Of a DNA stretch of 64,000 bases, positions 25,137 to 34,466 are shown piece by piece. The DNA is taken from assembly GCA_050184585.1 (NCBI GenBank), contig JBFXAF010000002.1, positions 186,001 through 250,000 of the forward strand, written 5' to 3'. The translations under genes and the position numbers were made by a program. Below the pieces are notes generated by a model. That model saw only the letters and a list, made by a program, of their open reading frames with translations, was not told where the DNA came from and ran no database searches. Source of the DNA: JBFXAF01 sp050184585. Lineage in GTDB: Bacteria > Pseudomonadota > Alphaproteobacteria > Rhizobiales > Rhizobiaceae. The first letter of the stretch is position 1. Each line of letters begins with the position of its first letter.

Positions 25137-27890
25137 ATGGACTCCAGCGGCGCGCGCAAGTCCTCGCCTAGCGTCAAGCGCAAGGAGCTTGTCGGCAAGC
25201 TCAACCAGACCTGCGTTCTTGCCTTCCGGGCTGCGGCGGACACCGCCAAGCTCCGGGGCAACCCCTATGTCGAGCTCGTCCATTTCATCCAGCAACTGGT
25301 CCTGTCCGATCGATCGGACGTCCAGATGATCCTCGCCGACGCGAACGTCGACGGCAGCCGCATGGCCGCCGACCTCACGCGCGCCCTCGACAAGCTGCCT
25401 CGCGGCGCCACCTCGATCGAGGAGTTCTCCGATCACATCTTCCATGCCATCCAGGAGGCCTGGAACCTCGCGACGCTGGAGTTCGGCGCCGATACCGTGC
25501 GCAGCGCCCATATCCTGCTCGCGTCGCTGAAGACGGCCGCCCTTGAGGGCCTGCTGTCCAAGTTCAGCCCGGAGTTCGACAAGATCGACGCGGACGGCGT
25601 GATCGCGCGGATCGATGCCGTGCTCGATGGCTCGCTCGAGGGCGGCGCTCCGACCGAGGAGGCCGCGGCGGCCGACACGCCGCGACGCGGCCCCCGTGGC
25701 GATTCCGCACTCGCGAAATACGCGACCGACCTCACCCAGAGGGCGCGCGACGGCAAGATCGATCCCGTCGTCGGGCGCGACCCGGAAATCCGGCAGATCA
25801 TCGACATCCTGATGCGGCGGCGCCAGAACAACCCGATCCTCACCGGCGAGGCCGGCGTCGGCAAGACGGCCGTCGTCGAAGGTTTCGCGATGCGTGTCGC
25901 CCAGGGCGACGTCCCGCCCGCGATGAAGAACATTTCCGTGCGGGCTCTCGATATCGGCCTGATGCAGGCGGGCGCCAGCGTCAAGGGCGAGTTCGAGAAA
26001 CGCCTGAAGGCGGTCATCGACGAGGTCCAGTCGTCGGAAACGCCCATCATCCTCTTCATCGACGAAGCCCACACCCTGATCGGCGCCGGCGGTGCCGCCG
26101 GGACGGGCGATGCGGCCAACCTCCTCAAACCCGCGCTGGCGCGCGGCGAGCTGCGCACCGTCGCCGCGACCACATGGGCCGAATACAAGCAGCATATCGA
26201 GAACGACCCGGCGCTGACCCGCCGGTTCCAGACGGTCAAGGTCGACGAGCCCTCCGAGGCGACGGCCCTCCTCATGCTGCGCGGGGTCGTCGGCATCCTG
26301 GAGAAGCATCATCAGGTGCAGGTCATGGACGAGGCGCTGGAGGCCGCGGTCGGCCTTTCGCATCGCTACATCCCCGCCCGGCAACTGCCGGACAAGGCCG
26401 TGAGCCTGCTGGATACCGCCTGCGCCCGCGTGGCCGTCTCGCAGCACGCCACGCCGGCGGAAGTCGAGGACATTCTGCGGCGCCAGCAGGCGCTGGAGGT
26501 CGAGAAGGGCATCATCGGCCGCGAAAGCGCGATCGGCGTCGATGTGGCCGACCGTGCCGCGAGGGTCGAAGCGGGGCTGGCGGAAACCGCGACCGCACTC
26601 ACGGCCGCACAGGAACGCTGGGAAAGGGAAAAGACGCTCGTCGCCGAGATCCTCGATCTGCGCGCCAAGCTCCGTGGCGAAGGCGAGAAGCTGCCGCCCG
26701 AGGGTAGCGACGACCCGGAGAAGGCCCCCGTCGCCGAGGCCGCCGGGGCGGAAGAGGCCCCCGCGACGCCGGCCGCGTCCGAGACCGCCGCCCCGCTCGA
26801 CAATGCCGCCGATCTCGCCCGTCTGCGCGAATTGATGGCGGAGCTTGCGACCGCCCAGGGCGAGACCCCGCTCATCCTCCCGTCGGTCGACCGCAACGCG
26901 GTGGCGGCGGTCGTGCAAGACTGGACCGGCATTCCGACCGGACGGATGCTTTCGTCGCAGACGGAAAAGGCGCTGAAGCTCGCAGAGACGCTGTCCGCCC
27001 GGGTCGTCGGCCAGGACCATGCGATGGAAATGATTTCGCGCCGCGTCCAGACCAGCCGCGCCGGCCTCGGCGCGCCGGACAAGCCGGTCGGCGTGTTCCT
27101 GCTTTGCGGCCCGTCGGGCGTCGGCAAGACCGAGACCGCGCTGGCGCTGGCCGAAACGCTCTATGGCGGCGAGCAGAACCTGATCTCCATCAACATGTCG
27201 GAGTTCCAGGAGGCCCACACCGTTTCGACGCTCAAGGGCGCGCCTCCGGGCTATGTCGGCTACGGCAAGGGCGGCATCCTGACCGAGGCGGTGCGCCGCA
27301 AGCCCTATTCCGTGATCCTTCTGGACGAGGTCGAAAAGGCCCACCCGGACGTCCACGAGATATTCTTCCAGGTGTTCGACAAGGGCATGATGGACGACAG
27401 CGAGGGCCGCAGGATCGATTTCAAGAACTCGCTGATTCTGCTCACTTCGAATGTCGGCTCTGACGTCATCATGCACAGGACCGACAACGGCCGCGTGCGC
27501 TCCGGCATCGACGATCTCGACGCCGCGTTGCGCGGGCCGCTGCTCAAGGTCTTCCCCGCTGCCTTCCTTGGCCGGGTCGTGACCATTCCTTATTATCCGC
27601 TCTCCGATCACATGATCGAATCGATCACCCGTCACCAGTTCTCGAAGATCGCCAAGCGCCTCAAGGCCAACAACGATGCCGAACTGGTCATCGGCGACGG
27701 CGTGCTCGACCTGATCAAGGCGCGGTGCACCGAAATCGAGTCGGGCGGCCGCATGATCGATGCGATCCTGACGAACTCGCTGCTGCCCGAACTCAGCCGC
27801 GGCGTGCTGAACCGCGCGCTCGAGGGCAAGCCGTTCGAAAAGGTGACCGTCGGCGCTTCGGGCGAAGGGTTCACATACGCATTCGACTGA
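25137..27890 (+). CDS. tssH: T6SS sheath-recycling ATPase TssH (ClpV)
   Basis: 917 residues from the ATG at 25137; an in-frame ATG at 25098 would add 13 residues but has no ribosome site. ClpV disassembles the contracted TssB/C sheath. The N-domain starts LVGKLNQTCVLAFRAAADTAK. The first AAA+ has Walker A GEAGVGKT (~237), Walker B ILFIDEAHTLIG and R-finger region; the second has GPSGVGKTETALALAETLYGG (~658) and VILLDEVEKAHPD. The middle domain carries an Ala/Glu/Pro-rich stretch (about residues 518-560) not usual in ClpB/ClpV. It is separated by ~165 bp from tssA, which probably has its own promoter. Confidence 0.93.
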   Translation: MDSSGARKSSPSVKRKELVGKLNQTCVLAFRAAADTAKLRGNPYVELVHFIQQLVLSDRSDVQMILADANVDGSRMAADLTRALDKLPRGATSIEEFSDHIFHAIQEAWNLATLEFGADTVRSAHILLASLKTAALEGLLSKFSPEFDKIDADGVIARIDAVLDGSLEGGAPTEEAAAADTPRRGPRGDSALAKYATDLTQRARDGKIDPVVGRDPEIRQIIDILMRRRQNNPILTGEAGVGKTAVVEGFAMRVAQGDVPPAMKNISVRALDIGLMQAGASVKGEFEKRLKAVIDEVQSSETPIILFIDEAHTLIGAGGAAGTGDAANLLKPALARGELRTVAATTWAEYKQHIENDPALTRRFQTVKVDEPSEATALLMLRGVVGILEKHHQVQVMDEALEAAVGLSHRYIPARQLPDKAVSLLDTACARVAVSQHATPAEVEDILRRQQALEVEKGIIGRESAIGVDVADRAARVEAGLAETATALTAAQERWEREKTLVAEILDLRAKLRGEGEKLPPEGSDDPEKAPVAEAAGAEEAPATPAASETAAPLDNAADLARLRELMAELATAQGETPLILPSVDRNAVAAVVQDWTGIPTGRMLSSQTEKALKLAETLSARVVGQDHAMEMISRRVQTSRAGLGAPDKPVGVFLLCGPSGVGKTETALALAETLYGGEQNLISINMSEFQEAHTVSTLKGAPPGYVGYGKGGILTEAVRRKPYSVILLDEVEKAHPDVHEIFFQVFDKGMMDDSEGRRIDFKNSLILLTSNVGSDVIMHRTDNGRVRSGIDDLDAALRGPLLKVFPAAFLGRVVTIPYYPLSDHMIESITRHQFSKIAKRLKANNDAELVIGDGVLDLIKARCTEIESGGRMIDAILTNSLLPELSRGVLNRALEGKPFEKVTVGASGEGFTYAFD

Positions 27891-27946
27891 CAATTGACCG
27901 ATCGGCGACGAACGGTGGAGACCGTTTCAATCACTGATTCATCACG

Positions 27947-27976
27947 TAGACAGTTCTCGCGAAAAACGAGTATCTT
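27947..27976 (+). promoter_or_regulatory. Candidate promoter of the tssA-tssM operon
   Basis: TAGACA (27947-27952) and TATCTT (27971-27976) are 18 bp apart in the 167-bp gap between clpV and tssA. A small CTCG...CGAG repeat lies in the spacer. Moderate match only. Confidence 0.35.
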
Positions 27977-28057
27977 GTCCGCTAAGGTACCCTAACGTCA
28001 CACTGAATCGATCCGCCTGACGTCCTTGGTCCGAGACGCGGCATTGGGAGGCTGTTG

Positions 28058-29206
28058 GTGCTCGATCTGGCTGCGTGGCTTCGTCCACTCGACGGTGAAA
28101 GCCCGTCGGGAGACGATTTGCGCAACGATCCCCGCTTCCACGATCTGCTGCGCGCCATCGAGCCGCAGGTAAAGGTCGTGTTCGACGACCGCAATCGGCC
28201 CGTATCGCAGACCTCGACCCCGACGGACTGGTCCGCCGCTCTGGCCAAGGCGGAGGAATTGCGCGAACAGGGGCGCGACCTCAGGCTGCTGCTGATCGTC
28301 ACCCGCGCCCTGGCCGGGCAGCACGGGCTCGCGGGTCTGGCGCAGGGCGTCGAACTCGTCGCCACCTCGCTCGACGACTTCTGGGACAGCATCCATCCGG
28401 CGCTGCGCGGCGGCGCTCCGCGCGACGCGGCGCTCCGCCGGATCAACGCGCTGCTCGACCTGCAGAATGGCGAAACCGGCCTGCTTGCCGAGATGCGGCA
28501 GCTCCCCTTCTTCCAGGCGCCGGGTCTTGGCCCGATAACCGGGCGCGACCTGGAACAGGGCGCGCTGGACGACCGGACCATGCAGCAGGAAGCCGCCTCT
28601 GGCCTGAACGCCGCCGAACGGACGGCTCTGTCGAATGCGCACCAGCAGCTGATCAACCGGATGAGGGCCGGCATCGCGGCCTTGGCGGATCGTAGCCCGG
28701 ATCAGTTCACCGCACTGCTCGAGGGCGGCAGACGCGCCCGCGCGGCACTGGCAGCGCTCGATTCCACCGTCAACAAGCGGATCGGAACCGTCGGCCCGAG
28801 CGTGCCGGAGTTGACACGTTTCTTGGACAGGGTGATCACCTCGCTCGAACGCAGCAAGGTCGCCGGGGCGGACAAGCCGGAGGAAGCAGCCATGGCAGCG
28901 GTTGCCACGCCTTATGCCAACGGGCTGGAGGCGGCGCCGGCCGGCGCTTCTGCCGGCGCCCTGCCGGGCAGGATTTCGTCCCGCGACGAGGTCGTCAAAT
29001 CTCTCGACCTCATCATCTCGTTCTACGATCGAACCGAACCGTCGAGCCCGATCCCGCATCTGGCCCGACGCATGCGGCGCATGGTCCACATGGACTTCCT
29101 TGAACTCATGGAAGACCTGGCGCCGTCGGGACTCAAGGAGTTCCGGCAACTCGCCGGATTCTCCGACAAAGATGGCAAGAAGGCTGCTCAGAAGGACGAA
29201 AGGTAA
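28058..29206 (+). CDS. tssA: T6SS baseplate/cap protein TssA
   Basis: 382 residues from the GTG at 28058 with GGGAGG upstream (a TTG three bases earlier is possible). The ImpA N-terminal domain is visible: LDLAAWLRPLDGESPSGDDLRNDPRFHDLLRAI, WSAALAKAEELREQGRDLRLLLIVTRALAGQHG, VATSLDDFWDSIHPAL. The C-terminal part ends with SRDEVVKSLDLIISFYDRTEPSSPIPHLARRMRRMVHMDFLELMEDLAP, typical of TssA with a short C-terminal ImpA-related segment. TssA primes sheath/tube polymerisation from the baseplate. The tssB gene starts 5 bp after the stop. Confidence 0.9.
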   Translation: MLDLAAWLRPLDGESPSGDDLRNDPRFHDLLRAIEPQVKVVFDDRNRPVSQTSTPTDWSAALAKAEELREQGRDLRLLLIVTRALAGQHGLAGLAQGVELVATSLDDFWDSIHPALRGGAPRDAALRRINALLDLQNGETGLLAEMRQLPFFQAPGLGPITGRDLEQGALDDRTMQQEAASGLNAAERTALSNAHQQLINRMRAGIAALADRSPDQFTALLEGGRRARAALAALDSTVNKRIGTVGPSVPELTRFLDRVITSLERSKVAGADKPEEAAMAAVATPYANGLEAAPAGASAGALPGRISSRDEVVKSLDLIISFYDRTEPSSPIPHLARRMRRMVHMDFLELMEDLAPSGLKEFRQLAGFSDKDGKKAAQKDER

Positions 29207-29211
29207 TCCCC

Positions 29212-29742
29212 ATGGCCGAGAGCAAAGCAAAGGTCATAGAGCGAAACCGGGCACCCCGCGTGCAGATCGCCTATGACGTGGAACATTACGGAAGCCCGAC
29301 GACGATCGAGCTGCCGTTCGTCATGGGCGTGATGGCGGACCTGGCAGGCGCATCCGAGACCAAGGAAGCCCAAAAGACGCTCCAGGAGCGCGGCTTCGTG
29401 GAAACGGACGCCGGCCGCTTCCCGAAATTCATGGAAGCCCTCGGACCGCGCGTGAAGGCGCGTGTCAAGAACGTCCTTCCGCAGGCCGAAGGCCAGGAAC
29501 GGGACGAGGAAATGGCCCTCGACCTGACGTTCAACAACATGGGCGACTTCGCTCCCGACCGCATCGCCGAGCAGGTGCCGCAGCTGGCCGAACTCCTGAA
29601 GATGCGCCGGCAGCTGGAAGAGCTGCTGGGCTTCATGGACGGCCGCGTCGATGCGGAGAAGCGCATCGCTCAACTGCTGAACAATGAACCCCTGCTGGCC
29701 CAGATCGCCACGCAGGCGACCGACGACAAGGCGGGAGAATAA
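29212..29742 (+). CDS. tssB: T6SS contractile sheath small subunit TssB
   Basis: 176 residues. VipA/TssB family: RAPRVQIAYDVEHYGSPTTIELPFVMGVMADL, KLQERGFVETDAGRFPKFMEALGPRV-like text and NMGDFAPDRIAEQVPQLAELLKMRRQLEELL. It interlocks with TssC to build the sheath. Normal length, and 3 bp from tssC. Confidence 0.95.
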   Translation: MAESKAKVIERNRAPRVQIAYDVEHYGSPTTIELPFVMGVMADLAGASETKEAQKTLQERGFVETDAGRFPKFMEALGPRVKARVKNVLPQAEGQERDEEMALDLTFNNMGDFAPDRIAEQVPQLAELLKMRRQLEELLGFMDGRVDAEKRIAQLLNNEPLLAQIATQATDDKAGE

Positions 29743-29745
29743 GCG

Positions 29746-31254
29746 ATGGCCGAGAAGCAGACCGCCGCGGGCGCAGCAGCCCAGGCCGACGCCGTGGACC
29801 TCGACGAGTTCAGCGGCCTCCTTGAGAAGGACTTCAAGGTCAAGAAGGACGACAGCGACCGGCTGAAGCAGCTCGTTCGCAACCTGGCGATGGCGGCCCA
29901 GTCGCGATCCGAGACCACGGCTATCTCCTCCAACGCGATCCGTTCGATCAAGTCGCTCATCTCGGGCATCGACAAGCTCTTGTCGGAGCAGATGAACGAG
30001 GTTCTCCACGCGCCCGAGGTGCGGGAGATGGAGGGCACCTGGCGCGGCCTCTGGTATCTCGTCAACAACACCGAGACGGATCAGAAGCTGAAGATCCGGG
30101 TGATGAACATCTCCAAGGAGCAGCTGGCCGACACGCTCGAGGACTATGAAGGCCAGATGTGGGACCAGAGTCCCATCTTCAGGAAGACCTACACCGACGA
30201 GTACTCGATGTTCGGCGGCGAACCGTTCGGCGTGATGATCGGCGCCTATGAGTTCTCGAACCATCCGCGCGACGTCGGGCTGCTGCGCAATCTGTCCGGC
30301 GTCTGCGCATCCGCGCACATGCCGTTCGTCGCGGCCGCTTCGCCTCGCCTGTTCAGGATGGACACATGGCAGGAACTGCCGAACCCGCAGGACCTGCAGC
30401 AGATCGTCTCCAATCCGGCCTATGCCTCCTGGCAATCGCTGCGCGAGAGCGAGGATGCGCGCTATATCGGCCTGACCATGCCGCGCGTGCTGGCACGCCT
30501 GCCCTACGGTGCGGAAACCGTGCCCGTGAAGGGCTTCGCCTTCGAGGAAGAGGTCCAGGGCGACCACAACAAGTATGTGTGGATGAACGCGGCCTTTCCG
30601 ATGGGCGTCAACATCAACCGCAGCCACAAGCTCTATGGCTGGGGAACCCAGATCCGCGGCGTCGAGAATGGCGGCACGGTCATGAACCTGCCGGTCCATG
30701 CGTTCCCGACCGACGACGGCTCCGTCGCCATGAAGTGCCCGACCGAAGTGGCGATCGACGATCGCCGCGAGGCGGAGCTTGCGAAGCTCGGCCTCATGCC
30801 GATCCTGCACCGCAAGAACACCGACCTCGCCGCCTTCATCGGCGCCCACTCGCTCCAGGACGACGAGACGCGCGCAGGGCGACTGGTGGACCCCGATGCG
30901 CAGGCCAACGAGCGCCTCAGCGCGAACCTGCCGTATCTGTTCCCCGTCTCGCGCTTCGCCCACTATCTGAAGGCGATCGCGCGCGACAAGGTCGGCTCGT
31001 TCAAGGAGCGCTCCGACATGCAGACCTGGCTGACGGAATGGATCAACCGGTACGTGCTCGCCAACCCCGCCTTCGCGGACGACAAGGCCCGCGCCAAGCG
31101 GCCTCTGGCCGCCGCGGAAGTGCAGGTCGACAGCGTCGAGGGGCGGCCCGGCTACTACAACGCCCGTTTCTATCTGCGGCCGCACTACCAACTGGAGGGC
31201 ATCAACGCGTCGTTGCGCCTCGTTTCGGAACTGCCATCTGTGAAGTCGTCATAA
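29746..31254 (+). CDS. tssC: T6SS contractile sheath large subunit TssC
   Basis: 502 residues, VipB/TssC family. Recognisable blocks: EVLHAPEVREMEGTWRGLWYLVNNTETDQKLKIRVMNISKEQL, SPIFRKTYTDEYSMFGGEPFGVMIGAYEF, CASAHMPFVAAASPRLF, YIGLTMPRVLARLPYG, NRSHKLYGWGTQIRG and the C-terminal VEGRPGYYNARFYLRPHYQLEGINASLRLVSELP. Length is normal. With TssB it forms the contractile sheath recycled by ClpV. Confidence 0.96.
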   Translation: MAEKQTAAGAAAQADAVDLDEFSGLLEKDFKVKKDDSDRLKQLVRNLAMAAQSRSETTAISSNAIRSIKSLISGIDKLLSEQMNEVLHAPEVREMEGTWRGLWYLVNNTETDQKLKIRVMNISKEQLADTLEDYEGQMWDQSPIFRKTYTDEYSMFGGEPFGVMIGAYEFSNHPRDVGLLRNLSGVCASAHMPFVAAASPRLFRMDTWQELPNPQDLQQIVSNPAYASWQSLRESEDARYIGLTMPRVLARLPYGAETVPVKGFAFEEEVQGDHNKYVWMNAAFPMGVNINRSHKLYGWGTQIRGVENGGTVMNLPVHAFPTDDGSVAMKCPTEVAIDDRREAELAKLGLMPILHRKNTDLAAFIGAHSLQDDETRAGRLVDPDAQANERLSANLPYLFPVSRFAHYLKAIARDKVGSFKERSDMQTWLTEWINRYVLANPAFADDKARAKRPLAAAEVQVDSVEGRPGYYNARFYLRPHYQLEGINASLRLVSELPSVKSS

Positions 31255-31281
31255 GTTTCCTGCTGAAGGAGAGGAAAAACA

Positions 31282-31758
31282 ATGGCTGAAGAGAGAACCG
31301 GCCTCAGAACCCGTATCGATGGATTTCTCAAGGTTCCCGACATTCCGGGACCGAGCGAGCGTGACGGCCACGAGGAAGAAATCGAAGTCTACGGCATCGA
31401 CTTCTCGATGACGGCCCCGCACGATCCGAACTCGCTTTCGCGCCGAGGTCGCGTCGCGCTGAGCATGCTCACCCTGACGAAGCACTACGACAAGTCATCG
31501 CCCTACCTGAAGAAGGCGTTGCAGGAAAACACCCTGATGGACGAGGTCGTGTTCTCTTGCCGGCGCACCATCGATGGCGAAACGAGCGACTATCTCGTGG
31601 TCACGATGGAAGAGGCATCCGTCGTCACGTACCGGATGGGCGTGAGCGCCGACGAAACCGACGTCATCGAGGACACGATCGGGTTCGCCTACAAGAAGAT
31701 CAAGTTCACCTACGACGACGACCACGAAGTCGAGATGGATGTCTTTGTTGGCAAGTGA
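31282..31758 (+). CDS. hcp: T6SS tube protein Hcp (TssD)
   Basis: 158 residues. Hcp forms the hexameric-ring tube that carries small effectors. The beta-barrel pattern is visible: LKVPDIPGPSERDGHEEEIEVYGIDFSM, GRVALSMLTLTKHYDKSSPYLKKALQENTLMDEVVFSC and EDTIGFAYKKIKFTYDDDHEVEMDVFVGK. An AAGGAGAGG ribosome site precedes the ATG. It sits between tssC and tssE and overlaps tssE by 20 bp. It is the only Hcp in the window, with no C-terminal toxin fusion. Confidence 0.93.
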   Translation: MAEERTGLRTRIDGFLKVPDIPGPSERDGHEEEIEVYGIDFSMTAPHDPNSLSRRGRVALSMLTLTKHYDKSSPYLKKALQENTLMDEVVFSCRRTIDGETSDYLVVTMEEASVVTYRMGVSADETDVIEDTIGFAYKKIKFTYDDDHEVEMDVFVGK

Positions 31759-32506
31759 GCCGTCCCGTCTCAGGTCTGAGAAAGGTCTCGCGCGCGGTGG
31801 CGGCAGTGGCGTCGCCAAGCGTGAGGCCCTTCAGCCTTCTCTCTGGGACCGGTTGATCGACGATCTGCCGGGCCTCGAGACGGAGATCGCCGCCATGCGG
31901 GACGCGGCGTCTGCGGACATCGGCGCGGAAAAGGTCGAAACGCTGCTCGGCGGCAATGCGCGTTTGATCGACGCCGACACGGACTTGACCGTCGAGCAGA
32001 AGAAGCGCCTCCACCAGCTGGTTTTCCAGTATCGGCGCAGGGACGAGTTGCGACAGCTCGGCATCGTGGTTTCGAGCAGGGTCCTGCGCGAGGCCGTGCG
32101 CCGGGACATCGAGATGCTCTTCAACACCGAGCGCTATGAATCGACGCCGATGATGGCGGATTGGGAGGTGGAGCATTTCGTCGACAACGTCCAGGATCTC
32201 ACGGACTTCCCCGAAGTGAAGCGCAGCGTCGTCAACTACGGCGTTCCGTCTTTTTCGGGACGGTCGTCGCGCGACTTCGACAAGGATGCGCTCGCCAGGG
32301 AAGTCCGGGCCGTGCTGACGACCTTCGAACCGCGCCTCAAGGAGGGGGCGACGAAGGTCGAGGTGACGCTGAGCGACAAGACCGGGGGCTTGAAGATCGA
32401 GGTCGACGCCGTTCTGGTCACCAATCCCACGCCGGAGCGGCTGCGTCTGCGCACCACCGTCAATCTCGAGAACGGCAGGGCGCAGACCGAAGTCAGGGAC
32501 GGCTAG
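31739..32506 (+). CDS. tssE: T6SS baseplate protein TssE (long form)
   Basis: 255 residues, versus roughly 140-180 for most TssE. The gp25-like domain is in the C-terminal half: VEHFVDNVQDLTDFPEVKRSVVNYGVPSFSGRSSRDFDKDALAREVRAVLTTFEPRL, ending KIEVDAVLVTNPTPERLRLRTTVNLENGR. The N-terminal part has SLWDRLIDDLPG and an extra helical segment (residues ~50-120). gp25/TssE nucleates sheath polymerisation on the baseplate. It starts inside the end of hcp (20-bp overlap). Confidence 0.88.
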   Translation: MSLLASEPSRLRSEKGLARGGGSGVAKREALQPSLWDRLIDDLPGLETEIAAMRDAASADIGAEKVETLLGGNARLIDADTDLTVEQKKRLHQLVFQYRRRDELRQLGIVVSSRVLREAVRRDIEMLFNTERYESTPMMADWEVEHFVDNVQDLTDFPEVKRSVVNYGVPSFSGRSSRDFDKDALAREVRAVLTTFEPRLKEGATKVEVTLSDKTGGLKIEVDAVLVTNPTPERLRLRTTVNLENGRAQTEVRDG

Positions 32507-32591
32507 GCTCCCATGCCCGACTGCAGCGATTCCGCCGGCATGGCCTTCGCAAGCGGCGAGGCGAACACGTCCCCGCACGGAAGACCGTAGG

Positions 32592-34466
32592 ATGGACCGT
32601 GTCTTCCTGGAATATTACGAGGAGGAGTTGACGCATATCCGGCAACTCGCGGCCGAGTTTGCGGACATGCATCCCACGGTCGCGCGCAATCTTTCGCTCG
32701 ATACCGTGCCCTGCCCCGACCCTTATGTAGAGCGCCTGCTGGACGGAGTCGCCTTCCTCGCGGCGCGCACGCGCCTCAAGGTCGATGGCGAGCGCTCCCG
32801 TTTCGCGCGCAGCGTTCTCGACGTTCTCTACCCCGATCTCGTGCAGCCGACGCCGGCCACGGGCATGGCGGTGCTCAAGCCCGGCCAGCAGCTTCAGACG
32901 ATGAACGAAGGTCACCTGGTGGCGCGCGGAACCAGGCTGATGTCCAGCCTGATGCCGGGCTTTTCGACCCGCGCCACCTATTCGACGGCGCAGGATGTCC
33001 ACCTGTGGCCGCTGGAGGTCGCCGCGGTGCGATACTTCCAGGACCGCAGCGCGATCGCCAGCGCGGGACTTGTGCCCCCCGCTGGCGTCGTCGCCGAATC
33101 CGCCCTCAGCATCAGCCTGGCGAGGATCGGCAAGGGAAATCTGAACGAACTTGCCGTCGACGAGCTGACCCTCTGTTTCGCCGGCCGGAGCAAGTCCTCG
33201 CAGCTCTTCGACGTGCTCTTCGGCGCGTGCGTGGCGTCGGGCGCGAGACCGGAAGGGGCTTCCGGACGGGCCGCTCCCCTGGCGCTGCCGGAGATGGTCG
33301 GCATCGCCGATGCGGAAGCCCTGATGCCGCGAACGAGGCCGACATTCGAAGGTTATCGGCTGCTGCGCGAATACTTCATGATGCCCGAGCGGTTTCACTA
33401 CCTCCGGGTTCGAGGCCTCCAGCCGGTGGTGCGCGCCTCGGGATCGCGTCTCGAGATCATCTTCTTCCTGCGCCGCCATGCGCCTGAACTGTCCGACGTG
33501 GCGCCGGCGGATTTCGAGCTTTTCGCCACGCCCATCGTCAATCTCTTCGAGCGCGAATGCAACGTCATCGAGCTCGATGGACGCCGCACGCGCCAGCCCG
33601 TCTATGCGGACCGGACGCGGCCGCGCGACTTCGAGATCTTCCGCATCCTGCGTGTCGAGGATGCAGACCGCGAAGGTCCGGACGCGGCGATCCCGGAACT
33701 GTTCGGCCTCGGCCAGAACCGGGGCAGCGGCTGGGTCTACTCGACGGAACGCCGTCCGAGACGCGCGACCGAGGACGAACGCAGGCAGGGGGTGACCCGC
33801 GCGTCCTACATGGGCGACGACGTCTTCATCGCGATCTCGCGGCCGTCGGGCAGGACGCCGAGCCTGCCCCTCCAGCGCATCGACATGTTCGCGCTCTGCA
33901 CCAACAGAGATCTGCCGATCCTCGACGACACGCCAACGCTGACGCTCGATGGAGGCGATCCGGTGGAATCGATCCGGCTGCTCGGCGCCATTCGTCCGCC
34001 GCAGCGTTCGATCGCTCCGGCCCTGCCGTCCGGTCCGGAGGGTGAATCCAGGTCGGACGAGATCGCCTGGCGGCTCGTGTCGCAGCTGTCGCTCAACTTC
34101 CTCAGCCTGGCTGCGGACGGTCGGGGCGCGGATCCGCTGCACGCGGTCCTCGACCTCTATGCCGACCGCGGCGACCCCGGCCTCGCCCGCCATGTCCGGT
34201 CTATCTCGCGGGTCGCGTCACGTCCCGTGATCGAGCGCCTGCCGATCGAAGGGCCTATGTGCTTCGGCCGCGGCATCGAGGTGACGCTGGATGTCGACCA
34301 GTCGGTCCTGACCGGACACAGCACGCTTCTGCTCTCTGCGCTGCTGTCCAAGCTGTTCGCACGGCACGCCGGCATCAACGGCTTTGTCCGAACGCGATCG
34401 AAGCTGCTTCAGAAGCAGGAGGAGGTGCCATGGCCGATGATGCCAGGCAATCGCCACCTGATCTGA
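32592..34466 (+). CDS. tssF: T6SS baseplate protein TssF
   Basis: 624 residues. TssF/ImpG family: MDRVFLEYYEEELTHIRQLAAEFADMHPTVARNLSLD, VERLLDGVAFLAARTRLKVDGE, FARSVLDVLYPDLVQPTPA, FEGYRLLREYFMMPERFHYLRVRG, and the C-terminal ITLDVDQSVLTGHS-like text with SALLSKLFARHAGINGFVRTRS. TssF with TssG and TssK forms the baseplate wedge. The stop overlaps the tssG start by 37 bp. Confidence 0.94.
   Translation: MDRVFLEYYEEELTHIRQLAAEFADMHPTVARNLSLDTVPCPDPYVERLLDGVAFLAARTRLKVDGERSRFARSVLDVLYPDLVQPTPATGMAVLKPGQQLQTMNEGHLVARGTRLMSSLMPGFSTRATYSTAQDVHLWPLEVAAVRYFQDRSAIASAGLVPPAGVVAESALSISLARIGKGNLNELAVDELTLCFAGRSKSSQLFDVLFGACVASGARPEGASGRAAPLALPEMVGIADAEALMPRTRPTFEGYRLLREYFMMPERFHYLRVRGLQPVVRASGSRLEIIFFLRRHAPELSDVAPADFELFATPIVNLFERECNVIELDGRRTRQPVYADRTRPRDFEIFRILRVEDADREGPDAAIPELFGLGQNRGSGWVYSTERRPRRATEDERRQGVTRASYMGDDVFIAISRPSGRTPSLPLQRIDMFALCTNRDLPILDDTPTLTLDGGDPVESIRLLGAIRPPQRSIAPALPSGPEGESRSDEIAWRLVSQLSLNFLSLAADGRGADPLHAVLDLYADRGDPGLARHVRSISRVASRPVIERLPIEGPMCFGRGIEVTLDVDQSVLTGHSTLLLSALLSKLFARHAGINGFVRTRSKLLQKQEEVPWPMMPGNRHLI

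Noticed and set aside
25107..27893. A 928-codon open frame on the minus strand opposite clpV (and similarly long frames opposite tssM at 40124-43180, the histidine kinase at 2424-4316 and the SDR/CaiB genes at 12856-14799)
   Set aside because: High GC with codon-biased sense genes leaves the mirror frame open; the translations are low-complexity (Asp/Arg/Gly/His) and lack recognisable domains.
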